Source: Pegoplata infirma (lineage: Eukaryota > Arthropoda > Insecta > Diptera > Anthomyiidae). Taken from it: 64,000 nt of DNA. Positions 21,854 to 33,733 of this stretch are shown here, one piece after another; the first letter of the stretch is position 1; each line of letters opens with the position of its first letter. The notes beneath the pieces were generated by a model that had not been told where the DNA came from, did no database searches, and was given only the letters and a program-made list of their open reading frames with translations. Made by a program: the position numbers and the translations under genes. The DNA is taken from the NCBI GenBank assembly GCA_963921195.1, contig OY992536.1:232226023-232290022 (forward strand), given 5' to 3'.

Positions 21854-22235
21854 TAGTGTCCGACCGAACAGTTCGGCCAAAAAATGGTATTGGCCAAAAA
21901 TTAATATTTGCAAACATTTTTAAAAGCTTTTTCTGATGGCCGTTTGTTTAGGCGGTAGAAGACTATTCTGACTTTCAAATTTAATGGCGAGGACGAAGTT
22001 AAGCACCAATTAAGATGTTCGGTAACCGAACGTTCGGCCAAATTGAAAAAAGTTCGGGTACCGAACTTCGAAATTGTGGCTTAACTTCGTACTCGTTCTT
22101 AAATTTTACACTCAGAATCGACTTCCATCGCCTTAACAATTCAACCCCATTTAAAAAAAGTTCTTAAAAGTACTTCCAAATACCAAATTTTTGATTAAAT
22201 GACGTTTTTTGGCCGAACTGTTCGGTCGGACACTA
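21854..22235. mobile_element. hAT-type MITE with exact 8-bp target duplication
   Basis: TAGTGTCCGACCGAACAGTT at the left is mirrored exactly by AACTGTTCGGTCGGACACTA at the right. The 382-base element is flanked by TAAATAAG on both sides (21846-21853 and 22236-22243). The TIR fits hAT YARNG. Extra palindromes (CCGAACGTTCGG, GGTACC) fill the centre. Confidence 0.9.
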
Positions 22236-22263
22236 TAAATAAGCCTATACCTCGATCTTTATT

Positions 22264-23482
22264 TTTATACCCTCCAACCACTGTATAGGGGTATACTCAC
22301 TTTGTCATTCCGTGTGTAACGCATCGAAATATCGGTCTAGGACCCCATAAAGTATATATTTTATTGATCAGTGATCGATTCTAAGACATTCTAGCGATGT
22401 CCGTCCGTCTGTCCGTCTGTCGGTCCGTCTGCCCGTCTGTAGAGGACACAATACAGTCCAAAATAAAAGAGGTAGACTTCCGAAGTTTGGCACGAATATG
22501 TCCTATATTCCTAGGCATTTAAGTTTGGAAATGGGAAAAATCGGACCAAGGGGGAAAAAGTTCTCCCTTGGGTAACTAAACCAACCTAAGAAAAACCGCA
22601 TGTTTTGCAGGGGTTTTTGTACTTTTGCTAAGCAAATGCAACATTATTTTCTAAGAAGCAGTTCAAAATCGCAAGGGAAAGTGCCCCCTTACCTCTCCCA
22701 CAAACCCCCCCCCCAAAAAAAAGACGCCCCTGTTTTTTTTAATATTGTTTTTTTACGTTTTGGAGGGTATACACTCAGAAAATTATGTAAGTTACTACAT
22801 GTAAGTTGTTTGTATATTTTACAGTAGCTAGTTGTTTTCAACTACAAAGTCAGTTGTTTTTGCATGAAAAATATCAAACAACTATTTCTGTTAGTTATTT
22901 TAAGTCATTTTTTTGAATAACTACCAAAAAAGTGATGTAATGTAGTAACAGTTATTTAAAGTAGTAAATATATTTTTTTATCTCTCAAAAATTTTCAAAG
23001 TTTTTTTTCCAAAAAATAAAAATAAATTTTCGTTTTTTTTTATATTTCACAACTATAAAAAAAAAAAAATTTTGTCCTCAATTTTTTTTTCTGAAAAATT
23101 AAAAAAAAAAATCCAAAAAATAAAAATAAATTTTATTTTTTTTTATTTTTCACAACTTTTTTTTAAAAAAAAAACTTGGAAAAAATTTGGTCTTCAATTT
23201 TTTTTTTTTTTGAAAATTAAAAAAAAATATTAAATTGATTATTTTATTTTTACTACATATTAGTCGTTTTGACTACAAATGTAAGTAGTTTTTACTACAT
23301 AAGTCAGTTGTTTTTTGTCAGTTAAAATAACTTACATTGTTAGTTGATTTAACTGAAAAAGTAGTTGACCCCAAAACAACTAACAAAGTAGTTATTTTAA
23401 CTGACATTTTCAGTTAGTTTTACTAACATAATTTTTTGAGTGTAAAAGATTCGGCACAGCCGAATGTAACACTCTCACTTGT
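22264..23482 (+). mobile_element. mini-me / DINE-1-like element interrupted by a MITE
   Basis: It opens with TTATACCCTCCAACCACTGT and has a (GTCY)n tract at about 22398-22440. Its closing sequence TTTGGAGGGTATA...AAAGATTCGGCACAGCCGAA is split by the MITE at 22772-23442, then ends ACACTCTCACTTG. Confidence 0.8.
22772..23442. mobile_element. TA-flanked CACTCAGAAAA TIR element nested in mini-me
   Basis: CACTCAGAAAATTATGTAAG is mirrored by CATAATTTTTTGAGTG, with TA at 22770-22771 and 23443-23444. Removing the element and one TA restores the intact mini-me sequence GGAGGGTATAAAAGATTCGG, seen uninterrupted at 12805-12825. This proves a 2-base TA target duplication. The body consists of GTAGTT/AACTAC-type words. 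Confidence 0.85.
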
Positions 23483-23654
23483 TTTAATTTAAATCGATAC
23501 CCGTCAGTATGTCCGTATGTAAAGTACTATGTAGTCCAACCGAAAATTAAAAAAAATGTTTAATTGTCATATGTCAGAGTTAGGTCCCATTTGAACAACC
23601 TCTGACACAAAAATGGTTAAATTTTTTAACAAATATACAAAAAAAAAACGTAAA

Positions 23655-23930
23655 AATAGATTTATTTTTGAGGTAGGTTTAGTTCTCCAAGCTGGAACTT
23701 TTTTCCCCTGGTCCGATTATGCCCATATTCGTGCCAAATTCAGGAGTCTAACTCTTTTAGTTTGCACTGCATCATGCTTTCCACAGAAAGGCGGACGGAA
23801 GGACACACATACATCGCTATAATGTCTACGAATCTAGCATGGATCAATAATATACTTTATGGGGTCCCCGACCGATATTTCGATAAGTTACGGAATGACA
23901 ACGTGATTATACTGTAGTTGGAGGGTATAA
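23655..23930 (-). mobile_element. mini-me fragment with eroded (GTCY)n
   Basis: The blocks GGTAGGTTTAGTTCTCCAAG, TTTTTTCCCCTGGTCCGATT, TTTATGGGGTCCCCGACCGA and GTAGTTGGAGGGTATA occur in the order of the copy at 14435-15161. The microsatellite is reduced to GGCGGACGGAAGGAC. Confidence 0.7.
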
Positions 23931-23964
23931 AGAAGATGAAGATGTTCTTACTTGTTAAACTAAG

Positions 23965-24140
23965 TATTTAGACAAAACAATCACCCAAACTCACAAAGCA
24001 AAAATTACTCACGCACATTCACGCACGATTTTTTTTTTCTAATCACGCGTACTCACGATCACGTGAACAAAACTGAATTCCACTCGCGGGTGATTCATGT
24101 GAATCACGAAAAATTCGTGTCACGAGCGCATCTCTACGTG
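23965..24140. repeat. GTGAGTG / CACGTGA motif-rich repeat, copy 2
   Basis: ACTCACGCACATTCACGCAC and GATCACGTGAACAAAAC, with a closing CACGAGCGCATCTCTA, relate this to 4865-5220 and 35272-35510. Confidence 0.5.
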
Positions 24141-24407
24141 AACTAAAAATTTTTAATTATAGCTGGTTAAAGTTTTTTTCTAGCAAATTTTACAAAAATT
24201 TTTTTCTCGAGTGAAATTGTAAATTTTGTAATATAAAATGTTACGATACTCTGCCAAGTAAGTAATTGTAGGATGACATGTAATAATACATGAATATCTG
24301 TTGTCAGTAGGGTTTCAGAATTCCCAGATTTTTTACAACCCGCCAAACAGAATTTAAAAAAGTCCTATGAACAGCAATATACACCAATACCCTGGCACAG
24401 ACTATAT

Positions 24408-24649
24408 ACAGACTCGACAGTAGATTTTAGGAGAAAACAAGCCGGTTTTTAGCTAGTTTTAAGCTAATATGGCAACACTTTCTACGACTTAGGAGTGAGT
24501 GAAACAATAAAAACTAATCTGGCATCTATTTTTCTTATGGCTCGTTATATTAGCTTTCTCTATCTAACCTAATTAGTTAAATAATTGAAAAAATTAACCA
24601 TATGGTTAAGGACTACTTTTTTGACACCTGTCACTTCTGTCGAGTCTGT
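24408..24649. mobile_element. Short TIR element (242 bp)
   Basis: ACAGACTCGACAG at 24408 is mirrored exactly by CTGTCGAGTCTGT at 24649. The interior is AT-rich and non-coding. The target duplication is unclear. Confidence 0.5.
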
Positions 24650-26046
24650 AATTCGACTTTAGTTTCGAAGTTGCGTCGATTATTTTTAAGTTTGCGCCGC
24701 ATCGCTTTGAAGTTTCGTTGTCAGTCCTACGATTTACATTGTTAATATGAAAATGTTTTCTGATTGTTGCCAGTTGAAGGTCATAAATTTAAAAAAATTG
24801 TTTTTTTTTATTAAAAAACAAATTTTTGTGATAAAATTATGGATATTGGAACCAATTAAATGAAAATCAATACAAATGTATGGAAAATTGTGCTTTGGAA
24901 CATTCCAACATTTTTTGAATATTTAGTTTTAATTTTACAAAAGAAAAATATAAAATGTCCTAAATTCCCAGTTTTCCAAGAATTCTGAAAAAAATCTTTT
25001 GCAAAATTCCCTAATTGTGAAATAAAAAAAAATAGCAATAAATTGCAAGTGAAGGATATTATGTATTTTTTTTTTCACTTCAATTGGAGGTATGGTATAA
25101 TTGCACATCGCCAAGCCATTCAAAATTGTATAAAAGTGTGTATGTGAAAAAGTGTCTACGTGTTTCTGTTTCCAAATATTAGAGTGTTGCTAAAAAACGC
25201 TCTTTTCGAATTTGGAATTTAAGGATATTTAAAATTTTTCATAATCCTAAAAATTTTGAACGTTACCTACATGATTCTGACATGGACTGATTTTGAATGG
25301 GTTTTTCATAAAAACTTTCCACCTAAGAGTTTGGCACAAGAGACCCATAAGAGTCAGAGTGCTAGATTTTTTTTTACACGCATTTGAAGTTTAAGACTTT
25401 AAAGCACTTAAAGTTTTTTGTATACTAAATATGTCCTACTTTAGGGGTCTCTGGTGGTGCTTGTATTGGACATGTGTGGTCCAGTGTCAAACTTAAGCTC
25501 GAAATTACGTTAGCTATAACCGATATGAATTTCGCTGCAATCGGTCCAGTATCCAGTATCTACTTACTGAATAGCGAAATTATTAAAAATAAACCACTGT
25601 GCATCGTTGCGTATGATTGTTATTTTAAGGCAATTACAATATTAAGTATACGCCAATTACAATATTAAGTATACGCCATTCATAAAATTCTCAAGTAATT
25701 ACACAGTACAACACTAAAAAAACTGCGGGTTTCCGACAATTGATTCTGGTTTTTTGCTGAAAAGGATTTCGTTTTTTTTTGTTTTTAAACATTTATTACA
25801 CAAAGTTTTATAATATTTATTTAAAATTTCAAAAATCACTACATTTCTTAAAGAGCTCAAATTTTCCCTGAGGTCAGACATGAAGATTTTTTCTTTTTTT
25901 AAATCTAATCTATAAACATTTTAACAAGTATATAAGTGTTTTTATATGTTTGTGTGTTTAAATATTTGTAATCAGAGTTATGAAAGAATACAATATTATT
26001 TTTATGACAATATGAAGGAATATGAAGTATAAAGCGTATATCGAAG
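24650..26046. other. AT-rich DNA, no gene recognised
   Basis: Open frames here have no recognisable domains. A 24-base direct repeat (CAATTACAATATTAAGTATA...) occurs twice at about 25633-25679. A fragment resembling the 3' region of the element ending at 32378 (CACAAGAGACCCATAAGAGT...GTGCTAGATTT) lies near 25330-25375. Confidence 0.45.
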
Positions 26047-26787
26047 GCCTATATTCAAAACCCTCTATCTTCCATTTTCACGAAAATGACTTTTTGATGG
26101 AAAAATATTCAGTAAAACGGCAGTCATCTATGGTGTAAAATTCAGAACAAAAATATTTTTTTTTTTGCTATTTTACTTGCATTTTTGACATTTTCTATCT
26201 CTTACGCAATTAATGTTTCTGAATTCTAAACCCTCTATGTTTTCAAATAATTAATTTATAAATATTTTTTTTTAATAATTTCATCATGCATTACATATTT
26301 TCATACTTAATGTTACACGTTTTTAATTTTTTTTACTATTTTTTACATAACATACTGTTGAGTTTGTCAACTTTTGAGATGAATTCGTTAAAAAAAAATA
26401 ATGTTTGTCTTAAAAATCAGCACCTGTGGACCAAAACCGCGATTTCGGAATTTTTTATAAACCGTTGGCATTAATAAATCACGTTAAAAATTTACCGATG
26501 TTGTAAATGAAATCATAATAATTCATTTTTATTAAAATGCAAAACCCTCTATCTGATCATTTTCATTCATGCTCTTTATATTTTTGAGAAACAAAACCCT
26601 CTATCTATCATAAAATCCCCAATAGTGCAAAATTGTAAAACAAATTATATGTGAGATTCAGTAGTTGATTTAAAAATGTATTGTAGAATATCGAATTTTA
26701 ATTACTCTAACAATACGCGAAATAAACAGTTTTTCGGCTTTCCCGAAAAGTTGTGTTTTTTTTAGATAAAGGGTTTTGAATATAGGC
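26047..26787. mobile_element. TIR element with GCCTATATTCAAAACCCT ends
   Basis: GCCTATATTCAAAACCCTCT is mirrored by AGGGTTTTGAATATAGGC. The internal region at about 26085-26440 is an inverted, diverged copy of the loop of the fold-back at 6112-8322 (shared TCAGTAAAACGGC and GGTGTAAAATTCAGAACAAA). Motif CAAAACCCTCTATC also occurs internally. No transposase was seen. Confidence 0.65.
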
Positions 26788-26799
26788 TCAAGGCAAAAA

Positions 26800-28265
26800 C
26801 GTACTTTTACTGGGAAAAAGTACTTCTTTAGAAAACTTATACTTCTTTTCCTAAAAAGTGTTATTTAAGAACTATATTACTTTTTAAAAAAAAATTAAGT
26901 ACATTTTAGACAAAAAAGTACTTATTTAAAAAGCAAATTTTTTACTACTTTTTTAGAAAAAAGTACTTTGTTATAAAAAAAGTACTTTTTTTTTTAAAAA
27001 AGGTAATTTTTCTAAAAAAATACTTTTTTCTAAAAAAAGGTACTTCTTCTAAAAAGTACTTTTTTCTAATAAAAGGTACTTTTTTTCTAAAAAAACGAAT
27101 TTTTTCTAAACAAATATACTTTTTTTTTAAAGCAAGTTCTTTTTTCTAAAAAAAGAAACTTTTTCTAAAAAAGTACTTTTTCAAAAAAATTACTGTTTTT
27201 AAAAAAAGGTACTTTTCTAAAAAATTACTTTTTCTAAAAAAAATACTTTAATACTATTTGTTTAGAAAAAGGTACTTTTTCTAAAAAAAGATACTTTTTG
27301 AGCTTTTTTTAGAAAAAAGTATTTTTTTAGGAAAAAAAAGTATTTTTTTTTTTAGAAAAAAGTATTTTTTTTTAGAAAAAAGTATTTTTTTTTTAGAAAA
27401 AAGTATTTTTTCCTAAAAAAAATAATTTTTTGTCTAAAAAGTAAATTTTTTTTTCTAACAAGTACTTTTTTCCAAAAAGTATTTTTTTTTTCCCAAAAAA
27501 GTACGTTTTAGAAAAGTAAATTTTTTACTACTATTTTAGAAAAAAGTACTTTGTTTTAAAATAAGTACTTTTTTTTAAAAACAGGTAATTTTTCTAAAAA
27601 AATACTTTTTCCTAAAAAAGGTACTTCTTCTAAAAAGTACTTTTTTCTAATAAAAGGTACTTTTTTCTAAATAAACGTATTTTTTTTTAAACAAATACTC
27701 TTTTTTTTTAAAAGCAAGTTCTTTTTTCTAAAAAAATAAACTTTTTCTAAAAAAGTACTTTTTCAAAAAAAAAATATTGTTTTTTAAAAAAGGTACTTTT
27801 CTAAAAAAGTACTTTTTCTAAAAAAATTACTTTAATACTATTTGTTTCGAAAAAAAGTAATTTTTCTAAAAAAAAGGTACTTTTTCTAAATAAAGTACTT
27901 TTTCTAAAATAAGGTACTTTTTTTTTAAAAAAAGGTACTTTTCTAAAAAGAGGCAAGTAGTATTAAAAGGTACTTTAATACTACTTTTTTAGAAAAAAGT
28001 ACTTTTTTTAGAAAAGTACTTATTTTAGAAAAAATTATTTTGTTTTTAAAAAGTAGTAAAAAATTTCTTCTGTTAAAAAATTAGCTTTTTTTAGAAAAAA
28101 GTATTTTTTAAGGAAAAAAAGTATTTTTTTTTAGAAAAAAGTACTTTTTTTTTTCTAAAAAAATTACTTTTTTGTCTAAAAAGTAAATTTTTTTTCTAAC
28201 AAGTACTTTTTTCCAAAAAGTATTTTTTTTCCAAAAAGTACTTTTTCCAAAAAAGTACTTTACTC
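26800..28265. repeat. Simple palindromic array AAGTACTTTTTTCTAAAAA
   Basis: About 1.45 kb of irregularly repeated AAAGTACTTTTTTCTAAAAAA-like words. AGTACT is itself a palindrome and the T/A runs flanking it are complementary. A longer segment, about 26930-27270, recurs at about 27530-27850, so the array has also been duplicated internally. Confidence 0.75.
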
Positions 28266-28289
28266 ATTTCAAATGAGTAATTCCGCTTA

Positions 28290-28400
28290 GTGCTATCGCT
28301 AAAGTATAAGGTGCCCCCGCTGACCTGCCCACCCATAACTCTTCAGCCAACTTTTTTTTTTAAATATTTTTACATTTTGAATTTAACACTCTCACTTTTA
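28290..28400 (+). mobile_element. mini-me terminal remnant
   Basis: GGTGCCCCCGCTGACCTGCC followed by TTTAACACTCTCACTTTTAC resembles the last 120 bases of mini-me copies. The hairpin is lost. Confidence 0.4.
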
Positions 28401-28925
28401 CGAAATTTTGCAACATTTTATTTATTATTTCTTCGTCTAACAATAACAATAAGATGGGTCTTCGGAAAACTTTTCCTTAAAAGTGAATACATTCTCTGAG
28501 ATATTTGTGTTTGTATGTGTGATATTTACTTTGAATTGAAGACAAATGCACTTAATTTTTACAACTGTTATATTTTACACACTAACACATACATACACTT
28601 ATATACAAATATAAATACAAGACATTTCAGTTGTTGTAGCCTGAAGGATCGTTAAGTTTTAGCAATAATATTTTACTTTTACATACGGATATTGTTGCTC
28701 CCAAAAGTGTGGGATATGATAATGATTTTATGTGTTTTCTCAGGGTAAAATATTACCGGTAGGAAATTAAGTTTTATTTGAAATTATATTTGATTTGCAC
28801 ACAAGAAAGTCAGAGATTTTTTTTTATATAAGTATTTATGATTCTGCTATGATAAATTTTATCAATAGTAAATTTTACCTTTTTTACAAAAATGGTAATT
28901 TTAACAGTATCATTTTAAAACGCAA
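28401..28925. other. AT-rich DNA, nothing recognised
   Basis: No gene or repeat was recognised. Confidence 0.45.
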
Positions 28926-29225
28926 GTGTTACCCAACTAAACGCAATAATTAGAAAAAATTGTTTTCTATGTTGGAGACCATGGACAAATTATACTTTTG
29001 CGCTTTAAACCAGATTTGTATTCCATTGAATGGCTGCTGTGCAGGCTTTCAAATAATGCAAAAATCGTAAAATTTTGCATTTTCAACCGTGAATAATTAA
29101 AAATCTGGAGGTGATGGAAAATTTTGGAGAACAGATTTGGAACCAGGAGATCAAAGTCTACTAAAATTGCTCACCAGAATTCAAACCGGAAAGCGAGTGT
29201 TGAGCGGTGTTACAGAATATTTGGC
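28926..29225 (+). mobile_element. Partial CACCGCTCAACA fold-back (right arm), empty site for the 37.6-kb insertion
   Basis: This matches 37370-37599 and then 40308-40362 continuously, through GATCAAAGTCTACTAAAATT, and ends GTTGAGCGGTGTTA. The left arm is absent. It preserves the pre-insertion state of the site hit by the non-LTR element at 37600-40307. Confidence 0.75.
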
Positions 29226-29245
29226 CCCATGTTGGGCGCCATATT

Positions 29246-30027
29246 TATACCCTACACCACTCTGTGGTACAGGGTATAATGAGTTTGTGCTGATGTTTGT
29301 AAGTACCCGAAATATTGGTCCTAGACCTACCTTCAAGTATACCGATCGACTCAGAATTACTTTTTGAGTCGATTTAGCGATGTCCGTCCGTCTGTCCGTC
29401 AATCCGTCCGTCTGTCCATCTATCGGTTTAAGCACGATGCAGGTCGCAGTTTTCAATCAATTGACTTGAAATTTGAAACTTAAGTATCTTTTGGCCCAAG
29501 GACGAAGCCTATTGAAATTGGAGAAAATCGGTCCATGTTAAGACCTAGCCCCCATACAAACGCCCCCTTTGGATTCGGCTTAAATGACTCTCATAACCGT
29601 ATTATAACAGATATCGCTTTGAAATTTACTAGGTAAACAACATTTGTATGAACGAATCACCGTTCTAAATTTCAAAGGAATCGGGTTAGTCCTTCTGGTA
29701 GTCCCCATACAAACCACCCTCCCGATATTCACATAATTCCTTCAAAATTCATAAAAATGTAAATATTTGTTAAACATTCTATTTTTAGGTGTTAAACGTG
29801 CACTTTAGTAGCCTTATCAAATCGGAATATAATTGGACCATTTTTGGACTTAGTCCCCCATATAAAAATTTCGACCGATATTCAGTTAAATCTACTAAAA
29901 TTTGATCTGTATGTGTTTTCTATACCAAATAAAGATCTAACAAATGACAGATCCAATCGGTCCATGTTTGGACTTGGGACCCATTTTCCGGAAAACACTA
30001 ATGTAGGGTATCATATTGTCGGTCTTG
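29246..30027 (+). mobile_element. mini-me-like element, subtype 3
   Basis: It starts TTATACCCTACACCACTCTG, has the CCGAAATATTGGTCCTAGAC block and a GATGTCCGTCCGTCTGTCCG microsatellite at 29380-29425. It then has TTTTGGCCCAAGGACGAAGC onward, shared with 60798-61343. It breaks off at GGTCTTGACC, where the retroelement fragment begins. Confidence 0.75.
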
Positions 30028-30655
30028 ACCATGTGGCCACTGCCAAATCCTATGAGGTCACAAAGTCTTCTTACCTTTGGCAAGCGGTTAGCCTATTAGT
30101 AGAAGTATTGACAGGACACTGTATAATCAGCCAAATGGCCGTTCGTATGGGTAGGGACTTTTGTAGAAGCTGTGGAGGAGGAGTCAGTGAAGCACTTGTT
30201 GTGTGAATGCCAGGGTCTGATGAAACGTCGTATTTGGAGACGATTTTTTGATTACCTGGACTGTGATCACGTAAAACGATAGTTGACTATCGTCGATTTT
30301 TGGACCCTTGTTGCTCCTAAACTAGTCAACATGTTTCCAAATTTTTTAATGTTTCTGGATTATACAACACTCTTTAATAATTTAATAAAGAAAATCTTTC
30401 AAATTTCCCTTCAAAACGATATGTATTTTGATGTCGTTTCTGCATTGTCTATCGTTTTCGTTTTACGTGATTAGCCCCCTGGATTGCCTAAACAGTGTCC
30501 CATTGACATCTCTAGAAGAATATCTAAGGGAATCGGGGTGGTTTGAGAGGTAGAATTGTATATATTAGAGGGGAGTAGGGAAACAACTTTAGGGATATCA
30601 CAATGAGCCTTGTGGCCTCCGAGTGAATTCGGTTGGACTCCCATCCAACCTAACC
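30028..30655 (+). pseudogene. Non-LTR retrotransposon 3' fragment with CCTAA tail
   Basis: Frames in this segment resemble the C-terminal zinc-knuckle region that follows RNase H in I/R1-group non-LTR elements. DFCRSCGG is followed, in another frame, by a KHLLCECQGLMKRR-like piece, so a frameshift is present. A 204-base TIR element interrupts it. The non-coding tail (CCTTGTGGCCTCCGAGTGAATTCGG) ends CCAACCTAACCTAA at about 30652. It is a dead 5'-truncated copy. Confidence 0.65.
30267..30470. mobile_element. MITE with TCACGTAAAACG ends
   Basis: TCACGTAAAACGATAG at the left is mirrored by CTATCGTTTTCGTTTTACGT then GA at the right. An internal hairpin CGATAGTTGACTATCG lies next to the left end. 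It is inserted in the retroelement fragment. Confidence 0.6.
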
Positions 30656-30659
30656 TAAG

Positions 30660-31768
30660 CTAGGTCTCACACCTCAACATTTTCATCAGATCTACAGCAA
30701 CTATGGCTGCGCGTAGGATGAATACTGTAACTCTGACCCTCGCAACATTTCAATATTCTTTAATAGGAATTTTGGAAAACTTAGTTATGCTACCAAAAAG
30801 GATTAAAATTTAGATAAATGGATCAAAATTGCAATTGGGAGCTGGTGTTTATGGTTCGAACACGCAGATCTTTGAACCAACAGTTTTTCAGGCTGAAAAT
30901 GAGCTATTATAATATGATCTAGGGTTAATATTGCTAAAATTGCAAGGGTATGAAGATTGCTCATATTTAACTCTTTTTGGATAGCCAGGCAGCACTTCAA
31001 GCGTTGTCTTCTTGCAATATTAAATCAATTTTAAAACTGGAAACTGAAATAGTTGCTATAAATAAGGCAGACTTACAGTTTCTTAGAGAATCGGGGAGAA
31101 TAATACATTTTTACAACGACAGCCACTAAAAGCCCTAAGAGGATTTTGTATAAAATCAAAAGTCGAGTTTGAGTGCTACGAAAATCTTCAGAAACTATAC
31201 TGCAACTACCTTGTCTCTCTAATATGGGTTCCAGCACACAAAGGAGTAGACGGGAACGAGAAGGCTGATGAGCTTGCAAAACTGCGTGCAGATGGGATAG
31301 GGGACTTTGTTCAAATTGAACCCTCGATGCAGTACTACAGATCAAGAAGTGATTGTGAGTGTATTTCCATGGCGAACAGGAAGTGGAGGGAGTTAAGTAC
31401 AAGCAGAATTACCAGAATAAAGAACTCGCTACCTCCTTTCTCTCAACAGAAGGGAATGTCGGGTTCACGGGAGTGGTCACAGGACACAGCCTAATTGCTT
31501 TCCACTTATCTCTAATTCCAATTACAAAATTTGAACACATCATGTGCAATTGCCCCGCATTGGACAGGCATCGGGAGAGAATTTTAGGAAAAACAGAACT
31601 CGAGAATCTGGAAGAAGCCACAGTTATGTCCGTTAAATTTGTTTGAAACATGGACTAACGCGTTTTATTCTCGTCGCTAAAGAAACATGTGGTATGGCTA
31701 TGGACCAGCCGGTCTATGCGAGGATTTAAAAATTGTGAGCTTCGCCACCCCTAACCTAACCTAACTAA
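30660..31768 (+). pseudogene. Non-LTR retrotransposon RNase H / C-terminal fragment with (CCTAA)n tail
   Basis: Broken frames spell an RNase H domain. There is a DGSK-type strand near 30818, a DSQAALQAL-like strand near 30980, and then an intact stretch near 31225 with WVPAHKGVDGNEKADELAK. The C-terminal knuckle piece HIMCNCPALDRHRERILG lies near 31535. Stops and frame changes show decay. The copy ends CCCCTAACCTAACCTAAC at 31749-31766. The element class matches the fuller copy at 37600-40307. Confidence 0.75.
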
Positions 31769-32378
31769 CACTGGAATGTTTTGATATCTTCCAACAGCTG
31801 GCCGGGCGAAACAAAATTTTCCTTTTTTAAATCCCTGGTCATAGAGGTTTCGAGGGTAATGAGATAGCAAAGGAGCTTGCTAGTTAGTAATAACTCCGCT
31901 ACTCCTATTACCGGAACCGAACACTATTGTGGAGTGAATTGGTAAACCATATCAACCATGAACGCTAATCGCACTACTTTTGGTGTATTCTTTTTCACAA
32001 CAAAAATTACATTAGGTTACTAACAGGTATTCTTACCAAACAGTATAAAGTACATGATCACTTGCATAATTCAAACCTTTGTGCATCGTTTTTGTTTCGA
32101 CTTTGCTTGGAGGAATTAAAAACCACGCAATATATATATTGTGCTAATGCGTCCCAATTCGTAAGATCAAAAGACGGTTATTAGACAGCGAGTTACTTAA
32201 TTCTGAGGATATAAGGCTAGATTCTCAATCCTCTGTTCTAATGTTCATTAGAAACATTGAACAGAGTTTGACTAAAATTTTATAGATATTGGCACAAAAT
32301 ACCCAAAAGGGTCATAGTGCCGGTCAAAAGGGCTAGATTTCCCCTCGAATAATAATAATAATAATAAAATAGAAGCAA
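31769..32378 (+). pseudogene. Non-LTR retrotransposon RNase H fragment with (AAT)n tail
   Basis: PGHRGFEGNEIAKELAS is readable near 31838-31890, the last RNase H motif. Degenerate C-terminal sequence follows. The 3' end is a short (AAT)n tract at 32355-32377, unlike the CCTAA tails of its neighbours. This suggests a different, I-element-like family. Confidence 0.6.
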
Positions 32379-33010
32379 TCTCAAATTCAACAGAACATAC
32401 ACTTCAATAATGGGGCCATTGGTGTTAAAAACTGTAAATATTCGGCAATTAATCATTTTTTAGAGTGAGCCTTCAATCAGCCACAACTTTGTTATTTGAT
32501 GTGTCTGCTAACGCTTTAAGTCAGCCCATAGACAGACTAGAGGTCTGTTCTTGTGGTCACTTTTGAAACTAAGAACCTTGTCCAACCAAAATATCCTAAG
32601 TTAATTTGTGTTTTCAAAGCACGATTTTCAAACCTAACAAAATAAAAACAAAAATCGTTTCGGCCTGCGGTGTGTCGTGCTTTAAATAGACATTGTTTTA
32701 ACATAAATTGTGCAAATATTTCCTATTGGGTTCTTAACGACCCATGTACAAATTTGTATCTTCCTACAATTAATAGCATAATCATCTTAGAAAAAATCCC
32801 CTAATCTTTAGCAAAAACTCAAACAAAAAAACATACTTCTTAAGATACATATAAATGTATAAAGAAAATGAAAGACTTTTAAAAGCATTACATTTGTTAC
32901 AAAGTAGAAGTTTTTGTGTTACTTTAGTAACTAAATACTTAAAGATTTATATGAGGTGCATTTCGCTTAAAATAACCAGGAAATTAGCAGCTGGACTGCT
33001 AACATTAACT
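32379..33010. other. AT-rich DNA, nothing recognised
   Basis: Open frames near 32855-33052 have no recognisable domain. No repeat was seen. Confidence 0.45.
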
Positions 33011-33011
33011 T

Positions 33012-33733
33012 CGTCCAAACCGACTTTAACCTCAAGTTGCGAACACTGTTAACGTCTTTCTTGATTATGAATTTGGGGTGCTATAATATATTTCGACGAA
33101 AATCAAAATATTCGCCAGAGCCGTTTTTGAAAACCAAACAAACTCAAAGAAAAAAAGTAAGAAAATCAAGCAATTCGCGGTATTTACAATTCGCTATTTT
33201 TCTACAGAAAACGCGAAGTTTTAAGCTCGCAATTCAAAAGTGGAATTTTCAACAAAAACATTGAAATTATAAATGTGAATTTGCAGTTTTATAATGTGCT
33301 CAATTTGGGAGTACTCTTTCACCATTCACCTAATTTTTAAAAATGTGATAATCCTACGAAGTTTAAGTTTTTAATTTTTTTTTCTTGCCAAAATTAAAGA
33401 TCTAGTTAATATCTTCAACAATTACAAGGAACAAATTTTAAAATCTTGAAATTTGAAATGATATCAAAATTTTTAAAAAGTAGGTGAATGGTGAAAGATT
33501 ACTTCCGAATTGAGCAAAATAATTTTTGTTTTAAGTCAGTTCTTCATATCTCTCATCGTTTTCGTGATAATCTTGAAATGTCAATTTGTTGACGTTTGAA
33601 TGCGATTTTTTCAAAAACGGCTCTGGCAAAGATTTTAATTTTCTTCGAAATAAAGTAGCGTTACACTCTAGATTCATGATCAAGAAATACATTTACAGTG
33701 TTCGTAAATTCAGATTAAAGTCAGTTTCGAATA
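33012..33733. mobile_element. Fold-back element, ~0.7 kb
   Basis: AAACCGACTTTAA...GAACACTGTT on the left is mirrored by ACAGTGTTCG...TTAAAGTCAGTTT on the right. Inner arms also pair (CGCCAGAGCCGTTTTTGAAA with TTCAAAAACGGCTCTGGC; TTTCACCATTCACCTA with TAGGTGAATGGTGAAA). It encodes nothing recognisable; the frame at 33037-33264 is incidental. Confidence 0.65.

Noticed and set aside
25474..25668. 64-codon plus-strand frame (MWSSVKLKLEITLA...)
   Set aside because: It has slightly higher GC than its surroundings but no motif, and its end runs through a direct repeat. It may be a decayed element fragment, not a supported gene.
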